The notes: a model not told the origin generated them from the sequence alone. Shown: positions 30,187-38,912, counted from the stretch's first letter. The stretch is 64,000 nt of DNA from Sphingomonas yunnanensis (GCF_019898765.1 NZ_JAIOKB010000001.1:992001-1056000); one strand, 5' to 3'. Program-made: numbers and translations.

Positions 30187-30419
30187 GCCGAGTCCTCCGC
30201 CTCGATCGTCTCCCAGAAGGCATAATCCTGCTGCGTGTCGCGGCGCGACGCGCGCTGCGACTGGCGCCGCGCCTCGCGCCGGAACGCCTCGTCGTGCAGT
30301 TCGACATAGCGCCGCACCGCCTCGCGCGCGATGTCGCTCTTGCTGCGACCCTGGGTACGCGCGACCGCGGCGAGCCGCTCCTCCAGTTCCGTGTCGAGCC
30401 TGACGCCGAGCAACAGCAC
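30177..30419 (-). CDS. Ribbon-helix-helix antitoxin
   Basis: An 80-residue protein with an N-terminal RHH fold (LGVRLDTELEERLAAVA, then GRSKSDIAREAVRRYVE) that binds DNA as a dimer, and a charged C-terminal tail (RREARRQSQRAS, and on to the Trp/Asp/Glu-rich end) expected to wrap the toxin. The start is either the GTG at 30419 or a TTG six bases downstream; the GGAGG element sits better for the TTG. Just upstream lies a perfect palindrome, the likely autoregulatory operator. Confidence 0.85.
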   Translation of the reverse strand: MLLLGVRLDTELEERLAAVARTQGRSKSDIAREAVRRYVELHDEAFRREARRQSQRASRRDTQQDYAFWETIEAEDSAWR

Positions 30420-30422
30420 CTC

Positions 30423-30440
30423 CGTTTAACGCGTTAAACG
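30423..30440. promoter_or_regulatory. 18-bp perfect palindrome, putative TA operator
   Basis: CGTTTAACGCGTTAAACG reads identically on both strands and ends four bases before the antitoxin GTG. RHH antitoxins bind such palindromes to repress their own operon, so this is the probable operator. The half-sites TTTAAC/GTTAAA are AT-rich against a GC-rich background. Confidence 0.75.
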
Positions 30441-30553
30441 ATAGAGCGACGACGGGAGCTTGGCAAGCCTCGTCTGTCCTACACGAGCGAGGATGTGTGA
30501 AGATCGCGCCGCTCTTTCTCACCGTCGATATAGCGCGCGCGTTCCCCCGACCG

Positions 30554-30609
30554 CCGCGAATGTTGAGTCGTGCTGCTCCAGCGACTCAACTTTCTCAACA
30601 TTCACGCGG
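30554..30609. other. Two mutually exclusive hairpins
   Basis: AATGTTGAG (30559-30567) can pair with CTCAACATT (30594-30602), flanked by CCGCG and CGCGG arms. TTGAGTCG (30563-30570) can instead pair perfectly with CGACTCAA (30582-30589). The two stems share TTGAG, so only one can form. The element lies in the 264-base gap between the dxs-linked gene and the TA operon. It may be a terminator/attenuator or a small repeat; no gene is visible around it. Confidence 0.5.
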
Positions 30610-30704
30610 CACAGAAAGCGGAATGCCTGGATGCACAACGGGTTGCGGCGAGCGAGTCGTTAAGGTCGCGTGACGCTACAATCCTCCCGGCTTGCGGGCA
30701 CGAT

Positions 30705-31109
30705 CTAGGATTGCCTCACCCTCTCTCCCAGGTACCGCACCAGCGCGGCCACATCGGGCAGGTCCGCCACGAGCAGCGCCTCCCGCTCCGCCGCCGCCGT
30801 AAGTCCGAGCCGCGCCCCCGCGTCGAGCGCCACGTCCTCCACCTCACCCCGGTCAAGCTTGAGGAAGCGGCGCAGCGTGTCCTCCGGTCGCGGCACCACG
30901 CCCTCGCCATAAAACGGCGCCAACGCATCCCGCACCGCGAGCGCAACGCGCGGGTCAAGCTCCGCGAAGCAGGCGTCGAAGTCCGCCGCGGTCCAAGCGG
31001 CGCGCACCGCCACCGCCCCGCGCACGCGCCGCACCATCAGCCAATTGGCCCAGAGCGCGCCGATCACGTACAGCGCGGTGAGCGCGCCGACCTTCTCCCA
31101 GCCGGTCAC
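30705..31109 (-). CDS. Unknown membrane-anchored protein downstream of dxs
   Basis: A 134-residue protein with one N-terminal membrane helix (LTALYVIGALWANWLMV, about residues 8-24) and a soluble helical remainder that includes AVRDALAPFYGEGVVPRPED and DLPDVAALVRYLGERV. I do not recognise the family. The GTG at 31109 lies seven bases after the dxs stop, so it is probably co-transcribed with dxs; longer in-frame extension would run into dxs. The membrane topology suggests a small bitopic protein with its domain in the cytoplasm. Confidence 0.6.
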   Translation of the reverse strand: MTGWEKVGALTALYVIGALWANWLMVRRVRGAVAVRAAWTAADFDACFAELDPRVALAVRDALAPFYGEGVVPRPEDTLRRFLKLDRGEVEDVALDAGARLGLTAAAEREALLVADLPDVAALVRYLGERVRQS

Positions 31110-31116
31110 GCCCGCG

Positions 31117-33036
31117 TCAGGCGCGCGCGATCGCGCCCGCCTCGTTGTAGCGCAGCGCGGTGAGCACGGTGCGGACGATCGCGTCGGCGTCGAGCCCCGC
31201 CTCGGCATATTGCACGTCGGGCTTGTCCTGGTCCTGGAACAGGTCGGGCAGCCGCATCGTGCGGATCCGCAGGCCGGCGTCGGTAAGCCCCTCGTCGGAG
31301 GCGAGCGTCAGCACATGCGCGCCGAGGCCGCCGATCGCGCCCTCCTCGATCGTCACCGCCACCTCGTGCGAGGTGAGCAGGCGGCGGATCAGCGCCTCGT
31401 CGAGCGGCTTGGCGAAGCGAAGGTCGGCCACCGTGGTGGACAGGCCCTTGGCATCGAGCGCGTCGGCCGCCTTGAGCGCCTCGCCCAGCCGGGTGCCGAG
31501 CGACAGGATCGCCACCTTCTTGCCCTCGCGCACGATCCGGCCCTTGCCGATCTCGAGTGCGGTCGGCTCGGCGGGAAGCGCCACGCCGGTGCCGTTGCCG
31601 CGCGGGTAGCGCACCGCGATCGGGCCCGAATCATGCTCGACGCAGGTCTGCACCATATGCGCCAGCTCGGCCTCGTCCGCCGCCGCCATCACCACCATGT
31701 TGGGCAGCGTCGCGAGATAGGTGACGTCAAAGCTGCCCGCGTGGGTCGCGCCGTCGGCACCGACCAGCCCGGCGCGGTCGATCGCGAAGCGCACCGGCAG
31801 GTTCTGGATCGCGACGTCGTGCACCACCTGGTCGTAGGCGCGCTGCAGGAAGGTCGAGTAGATCGCGCAGAACGGCCGCATCCCCTGCGCGGCGAGGCCG
31901 GCGGCGAAGGTCACCGCATGCTGCTCGGCGATGCCGACGTCGAAGAAGCGCTCCGGGTGCGCATTGGCGAACAGGTCCAGCCCGGTGCCCGAGGGCATCG
32001 CCGCGGTGATCGCGCAGATCCGCGGATCCTTGTCCGCGGCGGCGCTGAGCACCTGGCCGAAGACGTTCTGATAGGCCGGTGGCCCCGGCGGCGCCTTGGC
32101 CTGGGTGCCGGTGATCACGTCAAACTTCTGCACGCCGTGGTATTTGTCGGCCGCCTTCTCGGCGGGAGCGTAGCCCTTGCCCTTCTTGGTCACGACATGG
32201 ACGAGGATCGGCCCCTCCGCCGCGTCGCGCACATTCTCCAGCACGGGAATGAGATGGTCGAGGTTATGGCCGTCGATCGGCCCGACGTAATAGAAGCCCA
32301 GCTCCTCGAACAACGTGCCGCCCATCGTCATGCCGCGGGCATATTCGTCGGTCTTGCGCAGCGAGGTGTGGAACGGCCGCGGCAGCCGGCGCGCCAGCCG
32401 CTTGGCCAGCTCGCGGACGCTGAGGAACTCGCGACTCGACACCATGCGCGAGAGATAGGCCGACAGCCCGCCGACCGGCGGCGCGATCGACATGTCGTTG
32501 TCGTTGAGGATCACGACGAGCCGGTTGCCCGCGGTCTCCGCGTTGTTCATCGCCTCATAGGCCATGCCCGCGGACATCGCGCCGTCGCCGATCACCGCGA
32601 TCGCCTTGCCCGGCGCGCCGCTCAGCTTGTTGGCGGTGGCGAAGCCGAGCGCGGCCGAGATCGAGGTGGAGCTGTGCGCCGCGCCGAACGGGTCATATTC
32701 GCTCTCGCTGCGCCTGGTGAAGCCCGAGAGTCCCCCGCCCTGGCGCAAAGTGCGGATGCGGTCGCGCCGTCCGGTGAGGATCTTGTGCGGGTAGCATTGG
32801 TGACCGACGTCCCAGATCAGCCGGTCGCGCGGCGTGTCGAAGACATAGTGGATCGCCACGGTCAGCTCGACCACACCCAGCCCGGAGCCGAGGTGGCCGC
32901 CGGTATGGCCCACGGCGGAGATCGTCTCCTGGCGCAGCTCGTCGGCGAGCTGGCGAAGCTGGTCGGGCTTCAGGGTGCGGAGCGCGTCGGGCGTCTCGAC
33001 CGTGTCGAGCAGCGGAGTATCGGGGGCATCAGCCAT
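31117..33036 (-). CDS. dxs: 1-deoxy-D-xylulose-5-phosphate synthase
   Basis: The 639-residue thiamine-diphosphate enzyme of the MEP isoprenoid pathway, which makes DXP from pyruvate and glyceraldehyde-3-phosphate. The TPP motif [16 protein letters not shown], the N-terminal [15 protein letters not shown] and [14 protein letters not shown], and the C-terminal [13 protein letters not shown] and [15 protein letters not shown] are intact. In sphingomonads this pathway also feeds carotenoids. It is cytoplasmic. Confidence 0.97.
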   Translation of the reverse strand: MADAPDTPLLDTVETPDALRTLKPDQLRQLADELRQETISAVGHTGGHLGSGLGVVELTVAIHYVFDTPRDRLIWDVGHQCYPHKILTGRRDRIRTLRQGGGLSGFTRRSESEYDPFGAAHSSTSISAALGFATANKLSGAPGKAIAVIGDGAMSAGMAYEAMNNAETAGNRLVVILNDNDMSIAPPVGGLSAYLSRMVSSREFLSVRELAKRLARRLPRPFHTSLRKTDEYARGMTMGGTLFEELGFYYVGPIDGHNLDHLIPVLENVRDAAEGPILVHVVTKKGKGYAPAEKAADKYHGVQKFDVITGTQAKAPPGPPAYQNVFGQVLSAAADKDPRICAITAAMPSGTGLDLFANAHPERFFDVGIAEQHAVTFAAGLAAQGMRPFCAIYSTFLQRAYDQVVHDVAIQNLPVRFAIDRAGLVGADGATHAGSFDVTYLATLPNMVVMAAADEAELAHMVQTCVEHDSGPIAVRYPRGNGTGVALPAEPTALEIGKGRIVREGKKVAILSLGTRLGEALKAADALDAKGLSTTVADLRFAKPLDEALIRRLLTSHEVAVTIEEGAIGGLGAHVLTLASDEGLTDAGLRIRTMRLPDLFQDQDKPDVQYAEAGLDADAIVRTVLTALRYNEAGAIARA

Positions 33037-33088
33037 CTAAGCGGAATAGCTGAGCGACATCAGCCTGTCGATTACCGGTTTTGGCGCT

Positions 33089-33556
33089 TCAGTGCGTGGC
33101 GGCGGAACAGTCGCGGCAGCGCCCGCGCAGCTCGATCACCGGCCGCTCGGCGGCGAAGCCCGAGGCCGCGGCGGCGTCGCGCAGCCCGCGCGTGAGCGAG
33201 TCGTCGTCCAGGTGGGTGGTGACGCCGCAGCCGTCGCACACCAGGAAGATACAATCGTGACGGCAACCCGGGTGCGCGTTGGCGACATAGGCGTTGGCGC
33301 TCTCGACCCGCTGCGCCAGGTTGGCGGCGACGAACAGGTCGAGGATGCGGTACACGCTGTTGGCCGCGATCCGGCGCCCCTGCGTGCGCGACACCTCCTC
33401 GGCGATGTCATAGGCCGAAGCGGGCTTGGCGAAGCCGCTCAGTGCCGCATAGACGCTCTCGCGCATCGCGGTCCACTGCTCGCCAGATCGCTCGAGCGTG
33501 CTGCGCGCGGCGGCCAGTAGGTCCGCGCCCTCGGGTTCGTGGTGACGATGCGCCAT
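33089..33556 (-). CDS. zur: Fur-family repressor, probably Zur
   Basis: A 155-residue protein with a winged-helix N-terminus (residues 20-85, ending NSVYRILDLFVAANL) and a dimerisation domain with a structural zinc site formed by Cys107 and Cys110 (CDGC) and Cys147 and Cys150 (CRDC). The HPGCRHDCIFLVC stretch and the histidine-rich ends favour zinc sensing over iron. It should repress zinc-uptake genes when zinc is bound. The neighbouring MerC-family gene and a dyad upstream of that gene support a metal role, but Fur versus Zur is inferred. Confidence 0.8.
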   Translation of the reverse strand: MAHRHHEPEGADLLAAARSTLERSGEQWTAMRESVYAALSGFAKPASAYDIAEEVSRTQGRRIAANSVYRILDLFVAANLAQRVESANAYVANAHPGCRHDCIFLVCDGCGVTTHLDDDSLTRGLRDAAAASGFAAERPVIELRGRCRDCSAATH

Positions 33557-33602
33557 GGTCGTTCCAGATTAAGCGCGGCGCGCCCGGGCAGCAAGCATCG
33601 GC

Positions 33603-33992
33603 TCAGCCGCGGGCGCGTCGGTTGACGGTGTGGCCCGCCGCCAGCAGCGCGACGCCCGCGATCGTCAGCAGCGACTCGACCAGGTGCGAGTCCCCGTGCG
33701 GCACGATGATCGCCGCCGCCATCAGCGCCAGGCCGCCGCCGCCGAGCATGACCGGCAGCAGCCGCCGGTGCGCCCGCACGCCGCGCCCGAAGGCGAGCAG
33801 CCCGAGCGCGAGCGCGAGCACCAGCCCGACCTCGTGGATCAGCGGGCTGCCGAGCAGGCCGCCCGCGGTCGACAGCAGCGCCACCGCCGCCGTGGTGGCC
33901 AGGCAGTGGACGACGCACGCGGCCGACAGCCAGATCGCCCAGCGGTCGACGCGACCGGGGCGTTCGCTGCGAGGGACGGGCGACGACGACAT
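33603..33992 (-). CDS. MerC-family membrane protein
   Basis: A 129-residue protein with four membrane segments and the family motif ACVVHCLATTAAVALL (Cys26, His29, Cys30) in the first helix. MerC proteins were described as mercury carriers, but family members in sphingomonads are commonly found beside Zur and are likely general heavy-metal or zinc-related transporters. The start ATG at 33992 (MSSSPVPRSER) avoids an unlikely N-terminal extension. It is 46 bases upstream of zur on the same strand and probably shares its promoter. Confidence 0.8.
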   Translation of the reverse strand: MSSSPVPRSERPGRVDRWAIWLSAACVVHCLATTAAVALLSTAGGLLGSPLIHEVGLVLALALGLLAFGRGVRAHRRLLPVMLGGGGLALMAAAIIVPHGDSHLVESLLTIAGVALLAAGHTVNRRARG

Positions 33993-34016
33993 GCCCCGCC
34001 AATTAGGTGATGCGCG

Positions 34017-34035
34017 CACATGTTACAATGTCTCA
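34017..34035. promoter_or_regulatory. Candidate Zur operator
   Basis: An AT-rich dyad ACATGTTACAATGT, followed by CTCAT, lies 25 bases before the MerC start in the gap between merC/zur and recJ. It resembles alphaproteobacterial Fur/Zur boxes (ATGTTATAacat-like) but is imperfect. Confidence 0.35.
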
Positions 34036-34103
34036 TCGGCGAATTTTCTCGCGGGCTTCGGGGCACGTGACTTGCCCCCGCGCGATGCGGTAGGAGCTCC
34101 GCG

Positions 34104-35849
34104 ATGCGTCACGTACTCGATGTCGAGCGCTCAATCCTGGGCCAGCCGTGGCGCTGGCGCGCGCTGGCGGCAGATCAGCGCGAACGGTTCGTGCCCGACG
34201 ACCTTCTCACCCAATTGCTGCTCGCACGCGGCTGCCCGCGCGACGGGCTGGAGGCGCATAAGGCACCATCGATCCGCGGCTTCATGCCCGACCCCTCGAT
34301 CTTCCGCGACATGGACGCCGCCGCCGAGCGGCTCGCCGACGCGGTGGTCTCGGGCGAGCAGGTCGCGGTGTTCGGCGACTATGACGTCGACGGTGCCACC
34401 TCGTCGGCGCTGCTGGCGCGGCTGCTCGGCGCGCTCGGGCACGCGCCGCGGGTCTACATCCCCGACCGGCTCACCGAGGGATATGGCCCGAGCGTGGCGG
34501 CGATGGAGCGCCTAGCGATCGAGGGCGCGACGCTGATCGTCACGGTCGACTGCGGCGCGCAGGCGTTCGAGGCGCTCGCCGCGGCACGCGCCGACGTCAT
34601 CGTCGTCGATCACCACCAGTGCGCCACCGAGCTGCCGCGAGCCCATGCCGTGGTGAACCCCAACCGCCGCGACGAGACCGACGGCGCCGCGCACGGCCAC
34701 CTCGCCGCGGTCGGGGTCGCCTTCCTGCTCGGCGCGGCGCTGTTGCGCGTGCTCCGAGCGCGAGGCCACTTCGCCGCGCGCGCCGAACCGAAGCTGCTCG
34801 AGCTGCTCGACCTTGTCGCGCTCGGCACCGTCGCCGACGTGGCGCAGCTGCGCGGACTCAACCGCGCCTTCGTCGCCCAGGGTCTCAAGGTGATGGCGCA
34901 GCGGCGCAATATCGGTCTGGCAGCGCTCGCCGACGCCGCACGGCTGACGCGCGCGCCGACCGCGACCGACCTCGGCTTCGCGCTGGGCCCGCGGATCAAC
35001 GCGGGCGGCCGCGTCGGCCGTGCCGATCTCGGCGTGCGGCTGCTGACCACGAGCGACCCTGTCGAGGCGCGCGCGCTGGCCGCCGAGCTCGACGGCCTCA
35101 ACGAGGAGCGGCGCGCGATCGAGGCGATGGTGCAGGAGGCCGCCGAGGCGCTGCTCCGCCAGGATCGAGCGGTCGGCGTTGTCGCCGGTAGCGGCTGGCA
35201 TCCCGGCGTGATCGGGATCGTCGCCGGCCGTCTCAAGGAGAAGACCGGGCGCCCCGTGATCGTCATCGCGCTCGACGACAACGGGTCCGGCAAGGGCTCG
35301 GGCCGATCGATCACCGGCGTCGACCTCGGCGCGGCGGTGCTCGCGGCGCGCGAGCAGGGCCTGCTGGTCGCCGGGGGCGGCCACGCGATGGCAGCGGGGC
35401 TGACGATCGCCGCCGATCAGGTGCCCGCCTTCGCCGACTGGATCGAGGCCAGGCTGGCCGACACGGTGACAGCGGCGCACGCCGGCCGCGCGCTGCTGGT
35501 CGACTCGGTGCTGGCGCCCGGCGGCGTCACCGCGGCACTGGTCGAAGCGCTCGAGGCGGGTGGCCCGTACGGCAGCGGCTGGCCGGCACCGCGTGTCGCG
35601 GTCGGACCGGTGCGGACGATCAAGGTCGACGTCGTCGGCAGCGGTCACGTCCGTGCCATCGTCGCGGGGGACGACGGGCGGAGCCTCAAGGCAATGGCCT
35701 TCCGCGCCGCCGATACCGCGCTGGGACAGGCGCTGCTCGCCGCCGGGCCGTCGCGCCGACTGTGGCTGGCGGGTCGCGCGCGGATCGACGAGTGGAGCGG
35801 CCGCGGCGCCGCCGAGCTCCACCTCGACGACGCCGCCTGGGCGGTGTGA
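34104..35849 (+). CDS. recJ: Single-stranded-DNA-specific exonuclease RecJ
   Basis: A 581-residue 5'-3' ssDNA exonuclease used in recombination and mismatch repair. The DHH-family motifs are intact: GDYDVDGATS with Asp92, 94 and 96, VDHHQC near residue 173, and the DHHA1 half with GGHAMAAGLTI and GSGKGSGRSI. The start has GGAG nine bases upstream. It is transcribed away from merC and towards tRNA-Glu. Confidence 0.95.
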   Translation: MRHVLDVERSILGQPWRWRALAADQRERFVPDDLLTQLLLARGCPRDGLEAHKAPSIRGFMPDPSIFRDMDAAAERLADAVVSGEQVAVFGDYDVDGATSSALLARLLGALGHAPRVYIPDRLTEGYGPSVAAMERLAIEGATLIVTVDCGAQAFEALAAARADVIVVDHHQCATELPRAHAVVNPNRRDETDGAAHGHLAAVGVAFLLGAALLRVLRARGHFAARAEPKLLELLDLVALGTVADVAQLRGLNRAFVAQGLKVMAQRRNIGLAALADAARLTRAPTATDLGFALGPRINAGGRVGRADLGVRLLTTSDPVEARALAAELDGLNEERRAIEAMVQEAAEALLRQDRAVGVVAGSGWHPGVIGIVAGRLKEKTGRPVIVIALDDNGSGKGSGRSITGVDLGAAVLAAREQGLLVAGGGHAMAAGLTIAADQVPAFADWIEARLADTVTAAHAGRALLVDSVLAPGGVTAALVEALEAGGPYGSGWPAPRVAVGPVRTIKVDVVGSGHVRAIVAGDDGRSLKAMAFRAADTALGQALLAAGPSRRLWLAGRARIDEWSGRGAAELHLDDAAWAV

Positions 35850-35914
35850 GGCCGAGTGCGGCGAACCGGCTTGACCGCTCTCCGCTTTGCCCGTAACCGA
35901 CCAGCCGCCCTAGC

Positions 35915-35989
35915 GGCCCCTTCGTCTAGTGGTTAGGACGCGGCCCTTTCACGGCTGAAACACGGGTTCGAGCCCCGTAGGGGTCACCA
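35915..35989 (+). tRNA. tRNA-Glu (TTC)
   Basis: A full cloverleaf: acceptor GGCCCCT paired with AGGGGTC (G-U at the second pair), a D-arm with AGTGGTTAGGAC, an anticodon stem CGGCC/GGCTG around CTTTCAC (anticodon TTC), a T-arm with GGGTTCGAGCCCC, and an encoded CCA. A T-tailed hairpin follows at once. It marks the left edge of the accessory region and is a plausible integration target, since a degenerate copy of its 3' half lies at 38247-38292. Confidence 0.95.
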
Positions 35990-36012
35990 ATCGCAGAAAA
36001 CTGCGATTTTTT
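35990..36012 (+). terminator. Rho-independent terminator of tRNA-Glu
   Basis: The stem ATCGCAG/CTGCGAT with an AAAA loop is followed by six T residues, directly after the CCA. Confidence 0.85.
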
Positions 36013-36122
36013 AGGTCAGCGGGGTGTACCTAGTACCCCCGGCTGACGCCCGAGAGTACCCCCCCGCCCTACTTGCGCTCCCCACAGCGCGCTATGCTGA
36101 CTCCTCTCGATTGGAGCGCAGC

Positions 36123-36350
36123 ATGGGTCACGAGCTAAAATTGCCCGACGGACAAATCCTGCCTGGACTGCACAGCATCTCAGACGTTCGGCATGGCGCG
36201 AGCGTTGAGGTCGGCATGTACAGTCTGCGCATCGATGCAAAACGATCGGTGCCATCAACCATCCCTTGCGGCGGCTGGCAGCTCCAGCTTGTCAGCGAGA
36301 CTGAGTGGATAAGAGAGCTGCGCTCAGATGCGCGGACCACACAGGGTTGA
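36123..36350 (+). CDS. Small protein of unknown function
   Basis: A 75-residue protein starting MGHELKLPDGQILPG with GGAG six bases upstream. The sequence alternates short hydrophobic and polar stretches (VEVGMYSLRID, GGWQLQLVSETEW), suggesting a small beta-rich fold. No family recognised, and no signal peptide or membrane segment. It lies just inside the accessory region after tRNA-Glu. Confidence 0.5.
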   Translation: MGHELKLPDGQILPGLHSISDVRHGASVEVGMYSLRIDAKRSVPSTIPCGGWQLQLVSETEWIRELRSDARTTQG

Positions 36351-36371
36351 GCGGTAAACGGGAAACACCGG

Positions 36372-36578
36372 CTAACCCATGTAGCTATCCCCCTCACGAA
36401 AAGAGACCCACGCTCCGGCGGCCCTGGCGCGATCACCATTGCCTTCGTTCTCGACGGCGAGTCGCAGCATCGTTGCTCTGTCACTTGCCGACGTCAGACC
36501 CTCTGCAAGCCGCCGGCATCGTGCTGCCTCCCGATAAAGCAGCTCTGCATCGTCAACCACAGGTTGAGAAAGGGCCAT
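36372..36578 (-). CDS. Small helical protein, YREAARCRRLAEG type
   Basis: The 68 residues from the ATG at 36578 carry the pattern ELLYREAARCRRLAEGLTSASDRATMLRLAVENE, common in small alphaproteobacterial orphan proteins, often in several copies per genome. The function is unknown. The start is uncertain: there is no good ribosome-binding site at 36578, and a GTG near 36620 overlapping the upstream ORF is possible. Confidence 0.5.
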   Translation of the reverse strand: MALSQPVVDDAELLYREAARCRRLAEGLTSASDRATMLRLAVENEGNGDRARAAGAWVSFREGDSYMG

Positions 36579-36609
36579 GGGTTTTGTGAGATCAGGCGCC
36601 GGCCTACTG

Positions 36610-36840
36610 TCACGTTTCACGACGATGAGCCAGATCAACCTGTTCGCTTAGCGGCAACTGATCGATTGTGCGCCCAACGAGAAAACCTCTGTGCCAAGCG
36701 CCGTGTTGTTCCGAGGCGATGGCTTGGTTGAACGGGCAATCAGCCAGAGTAGCCTCCAGCGATCGTCCAGCCCGCCGACCGGCGACCAGCGCTTCGGCAA
36801 TCAAGAGTGCATAATCATGGTGGGGTCGCGATGGAAGCAT
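36610..36840 (-). CDS. Small hypothetical protein
   Basis: 76 residues from the ATG at 36840 (MLPSRPHHDYALLIAEAL), with FNQAIASEQHGAWHRGFLVGR in the second half. No family recognised. It ends next to, or overlapping, the YREAARC-type gene, so the two may form a small operon. Confidence 0.4.
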   Translation of the reverse strand: MLPSRPHHDYALLIAEALVAGRRAGRSLEATLADCPFNQAIASEQHGAWHRGFLVGRTIDQLPLSEQVDLAHRRET

Positions 36841-37029
36841 TTTCACTTTGGTGGATCTCCAATCGCGGCGCGCTCGTCTGACCAAGCGCTCCCGAACATC
36901 GCCGTTGATTTCAGACCATCAACTTCCACCTGAGTTATAAACGTCGGCACAAAATATCATAAAGCTTCATGATGCATGTTATTGTGCAACCTTGATCCAG
37001 GTTTATGTTCTTTGCGAATTGGAGGATCG

Positions 37030-37752
37030 ATGGACAATCCGCTTGCTCTAAAACTAAGTAGTTTTACTGATTTAAGTGGGGGTGACCTGGCCGCGCTCGA
37101 CGCCGTGATCGGCACCCCGATACTCCGTGATGCGCACAGCGACCTAATCCAGGACGGTGAGCGACCGGAGAAGGTAATTCTGCTTCTCCGCGGCTGGGCC
37201 TGCCGGTACAAAGTGCTTGAAGATGGATCAAAGCAGATCATTGCCTATCTCGTGCCGGGCGATCTGTGCGACCCGCATGTTTTTATTCTGGACGCGATGG
37301 ATCACAGCATTGGCCTGCTGACCGACGCGGCGCTTGCCTTTATTTCGCGTGACGCCATCATCCACCTGACAGACTGCTGTCCCAAGATTGCGCGAGCACT
37401 TTGGTGGTCGACGCTAGTGGATGAGGCGGTGCTGCGTCACTGGCTCGTCAATCTCGGGCAACGCGACGCTTTCGATCGGGTCGCTCACCTGTTCTGCGAG
37501 CTGTGGGACCGCTTGCGACAGGTAGGCCTGAAGGAGGACGACGAGTTGGAGGTCCCGCTAACGCAGGAACAAATCGGCGATACGATGGCGCTTACTACGG
37601 TTCACGTGAATCGTGTGATTCAACGGATGCGCACCGAAGGGCTTGTCTCAATCAAGAGAAAGAAGATCCGCGTACACGATCTCCCGCGCCTGCGCGAACT
37701 ATGTGGCTATGATCCGAGCTACCTGCATCTTCGCCGGCGATCACAGCTATAG
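37030..37752 (+). CDS. Crp/Fnr-family transcriptional regulator
   Basis: A 240-residue regulator. The N-terminal cyclic-nucleotide-binding beta-roll includes RPEKVILLLRGWACRYKVLEDG and KQIIAYLVPGDLCDPH; the C-terminal winged helix has LTQEQIGDTMALTTVHVNRVIQRMRTEGLV. The cysteines are not in the FNR cluster arrangement, so it probably does not bind an Fe-S cluster; the ligand is unknown. The start ATG has GGAGG five bases upstream. It sits alone in an AT-richer accessory segment, and divergence from the minus-strand orphan genes leaves a 189-base promoter gap. Confidence 0.85.
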   Translation: MDNPLALKLSSFTDLSGGDLAALDAVIGTPILRDAHSDLIQDGERPEKVILLLRGWACRYKVLEDGSKQIIAYLVPGDLCDPHVFILDAMDHSIGLLTDAALAFISRDAIIHLTDCCPKIARALWWSTLVDEAVLRHWLVNLGQRDAFDRVAHLFCELWDRLRQVGLKEDDELEVPLTQEQIGDTMALTTVHVNRVIQRMRTEGLVSIKRKKIRVHDLPRLRELCGYDPSYLHLRRRSQL

Positions 37753-38447
37753 AAACGTCTCGCTTAGAAGAAGCGGCCGCGCAGGGACTTCATTGCGTAG
37801 TTCGTCGGCACCGCCTTATGATCTTTGAGATGAGTCGCTATGTGCACTTACGTAACGGCCGCTTTCATTTCTTTCCCGTCCTCGACCAACTTGTCAACGT
37901 CCCACCGCGCCACCTGCTGCGCGCCCGCGCAATCTACCCATACCCGCTCTCGCGTCGGAACACCTATGCGGATGGCTGACGAGAGATTGACGGTCGTCTA
38001 CAAGCCCGACTTGAAGACCAGCGGTCGGATCACTTCCACGACTTCGTCGACGAGCAGCTATCGGCGAAAGCCTTATGACCAAACGTCCGCTTACCTCGCC
38101 AGAGTGCCCGAGATCGGCCGTTCCGGTTTCCTGCCATGAGCAGACCGTCAGCTTACGGTGAATCATCGGCAGGCGGCCGAGCCGACCCGAGATTGACGAG
38201 GCTTGGACCGGTGTCACCCACTGCACCTTAATCACAGGTGACCTCCCCACCCTTTTACGGCTGCAACACGGGTTCGAGCACCGAAGAGTCGCCTTGATTT
38301 AAAGCAATAAAATCTTCTTGGTTTATAAATCTGCGTTTTAGTTCTTCATCGAGATCGACGGTAGTTTCGTTTATCGTTAACATAGAGCAAAGCGCGTTGA
38401 CGACTGGAGCAGTTGGAAAGCTTCCGCTAGAAGCTGGGAGCAACGCC
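37753..38447. other. 695-base gap, no intact gene; holds a tRNA-Glu remnant
   Basis: There is no ORF with a ribosome-binding site or recognisable product. Short frames interrupted by stops (for example around 37860-37975) may be decayed coding sequence. The only identifiable element is the degenerate tRNA-Glu 3' half at 38247-38292. Confidence 0.6.
38247..38292 (+). repeat. Degenerate 3' half of tRNA-Glu (old att scar)
   Basis: The stretch ACGGCTGCAACACGGGTTCG and its flanks align with 35945-35988 of tRNA-Glu with about six substitutions and one deletion; the 15-base core AACACGGGTTCGAGC is identical. It covers the 3' anticodon stem and T-arm. A copied tRNA 3' end 2.3 kb downstream of the intact gene is the classic footprint of integration, here decayed. 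Confidence 0.75.
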
Positions 38448-38666
38448 ATGCCACGTCAAAAGAATATGGCTTATTATCGTGCTCGTGAAGAAGCCGAGAG
38501 AGCTCGAGCAGCAAAGGCTACTGATCCGATTGCAGCGAAGCTGCATCTGCAATTGGCTGAGCAGTACGGGAAGGTTGTCAGGGGTGAGGAGACCATCTCG
38601 CGCCTGCTAGCCGCGCGCGACTCCAAGCAGGCCATTTCAGACGCCGACAGCGAAACGCCGTCCTGA
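38448..38666 (+). CDS. Small charged helical protein
   Basis: 72 residues (MPRQKNMAYYRAREEAERAR...), highly charged and helical, with HLQLAEQYGKVVRGEETISRLL in the middle. The ATG has GGGAG eight bases upstream. This is a type of small protein frequent in sphingomonads, with unknown function. Confidence 0.6.
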   Translation: MPRQKNMAYYRAREEAERARAAKATDPIAAKLHLQLAEQYGKVVRGEETISRLLAARDSKQAISDADSETPS

Positions 38667-38711
38667 TTAAACATCAGAATGGCGCCGATCTCGAGGAAAT
38701 TTACTCAGCCG

Positions 38712-38754
38712 GCTCGGTGTAAACGAGCCGCTCTACCAGCTGAGCTAAGCGCCC
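38712..38754 (-). repeat. 5' fragment of tRNA-Val (TAC)
   Basis: Read on the minus strand from 38754: acceptor half GGGCGCT, TA, D-arm GCTCAGCTGGTAGAGC, then a perfect anticodon stem GCTCG/CGAGC around TTTACAC (anticodon TAC). The variable loop, T-arm and acceptor 3' strand are missing, so it cannot be a functional tRNA. It is an integration scar or a transferred fragment. Confidence 0.75.
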
Positions 38755-38912
38755 GGCGCGAGGAAAGCCTCAGAAAACCGCCGTTCATGCCCCCTCTACA
38801 CGCCCGGTTTCAGGGAGCAAGAGGGAGCGAAACGGGAACGAGCGGAACCGAGAGTCCCGAACTATTCCCGAACAGCGTTGCGCCGCTTTCTGTAGCTTCA
38901 TAGAGCCGCGGT

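Noticed and set aside
31045..33195. A 716-codon plus-strand open frame opposite dxs
   Set aside because: Same reason: dxs on the minus strand has all catalytic motifs.
37840..38139. A 99-codon plus-strand frame starting MCTYVTAAF
   Set aside because: No ribosome-binding site, unusual Ser/Thr-rich composition, and it lies in a segment with signs of decay; not supported as a gene.
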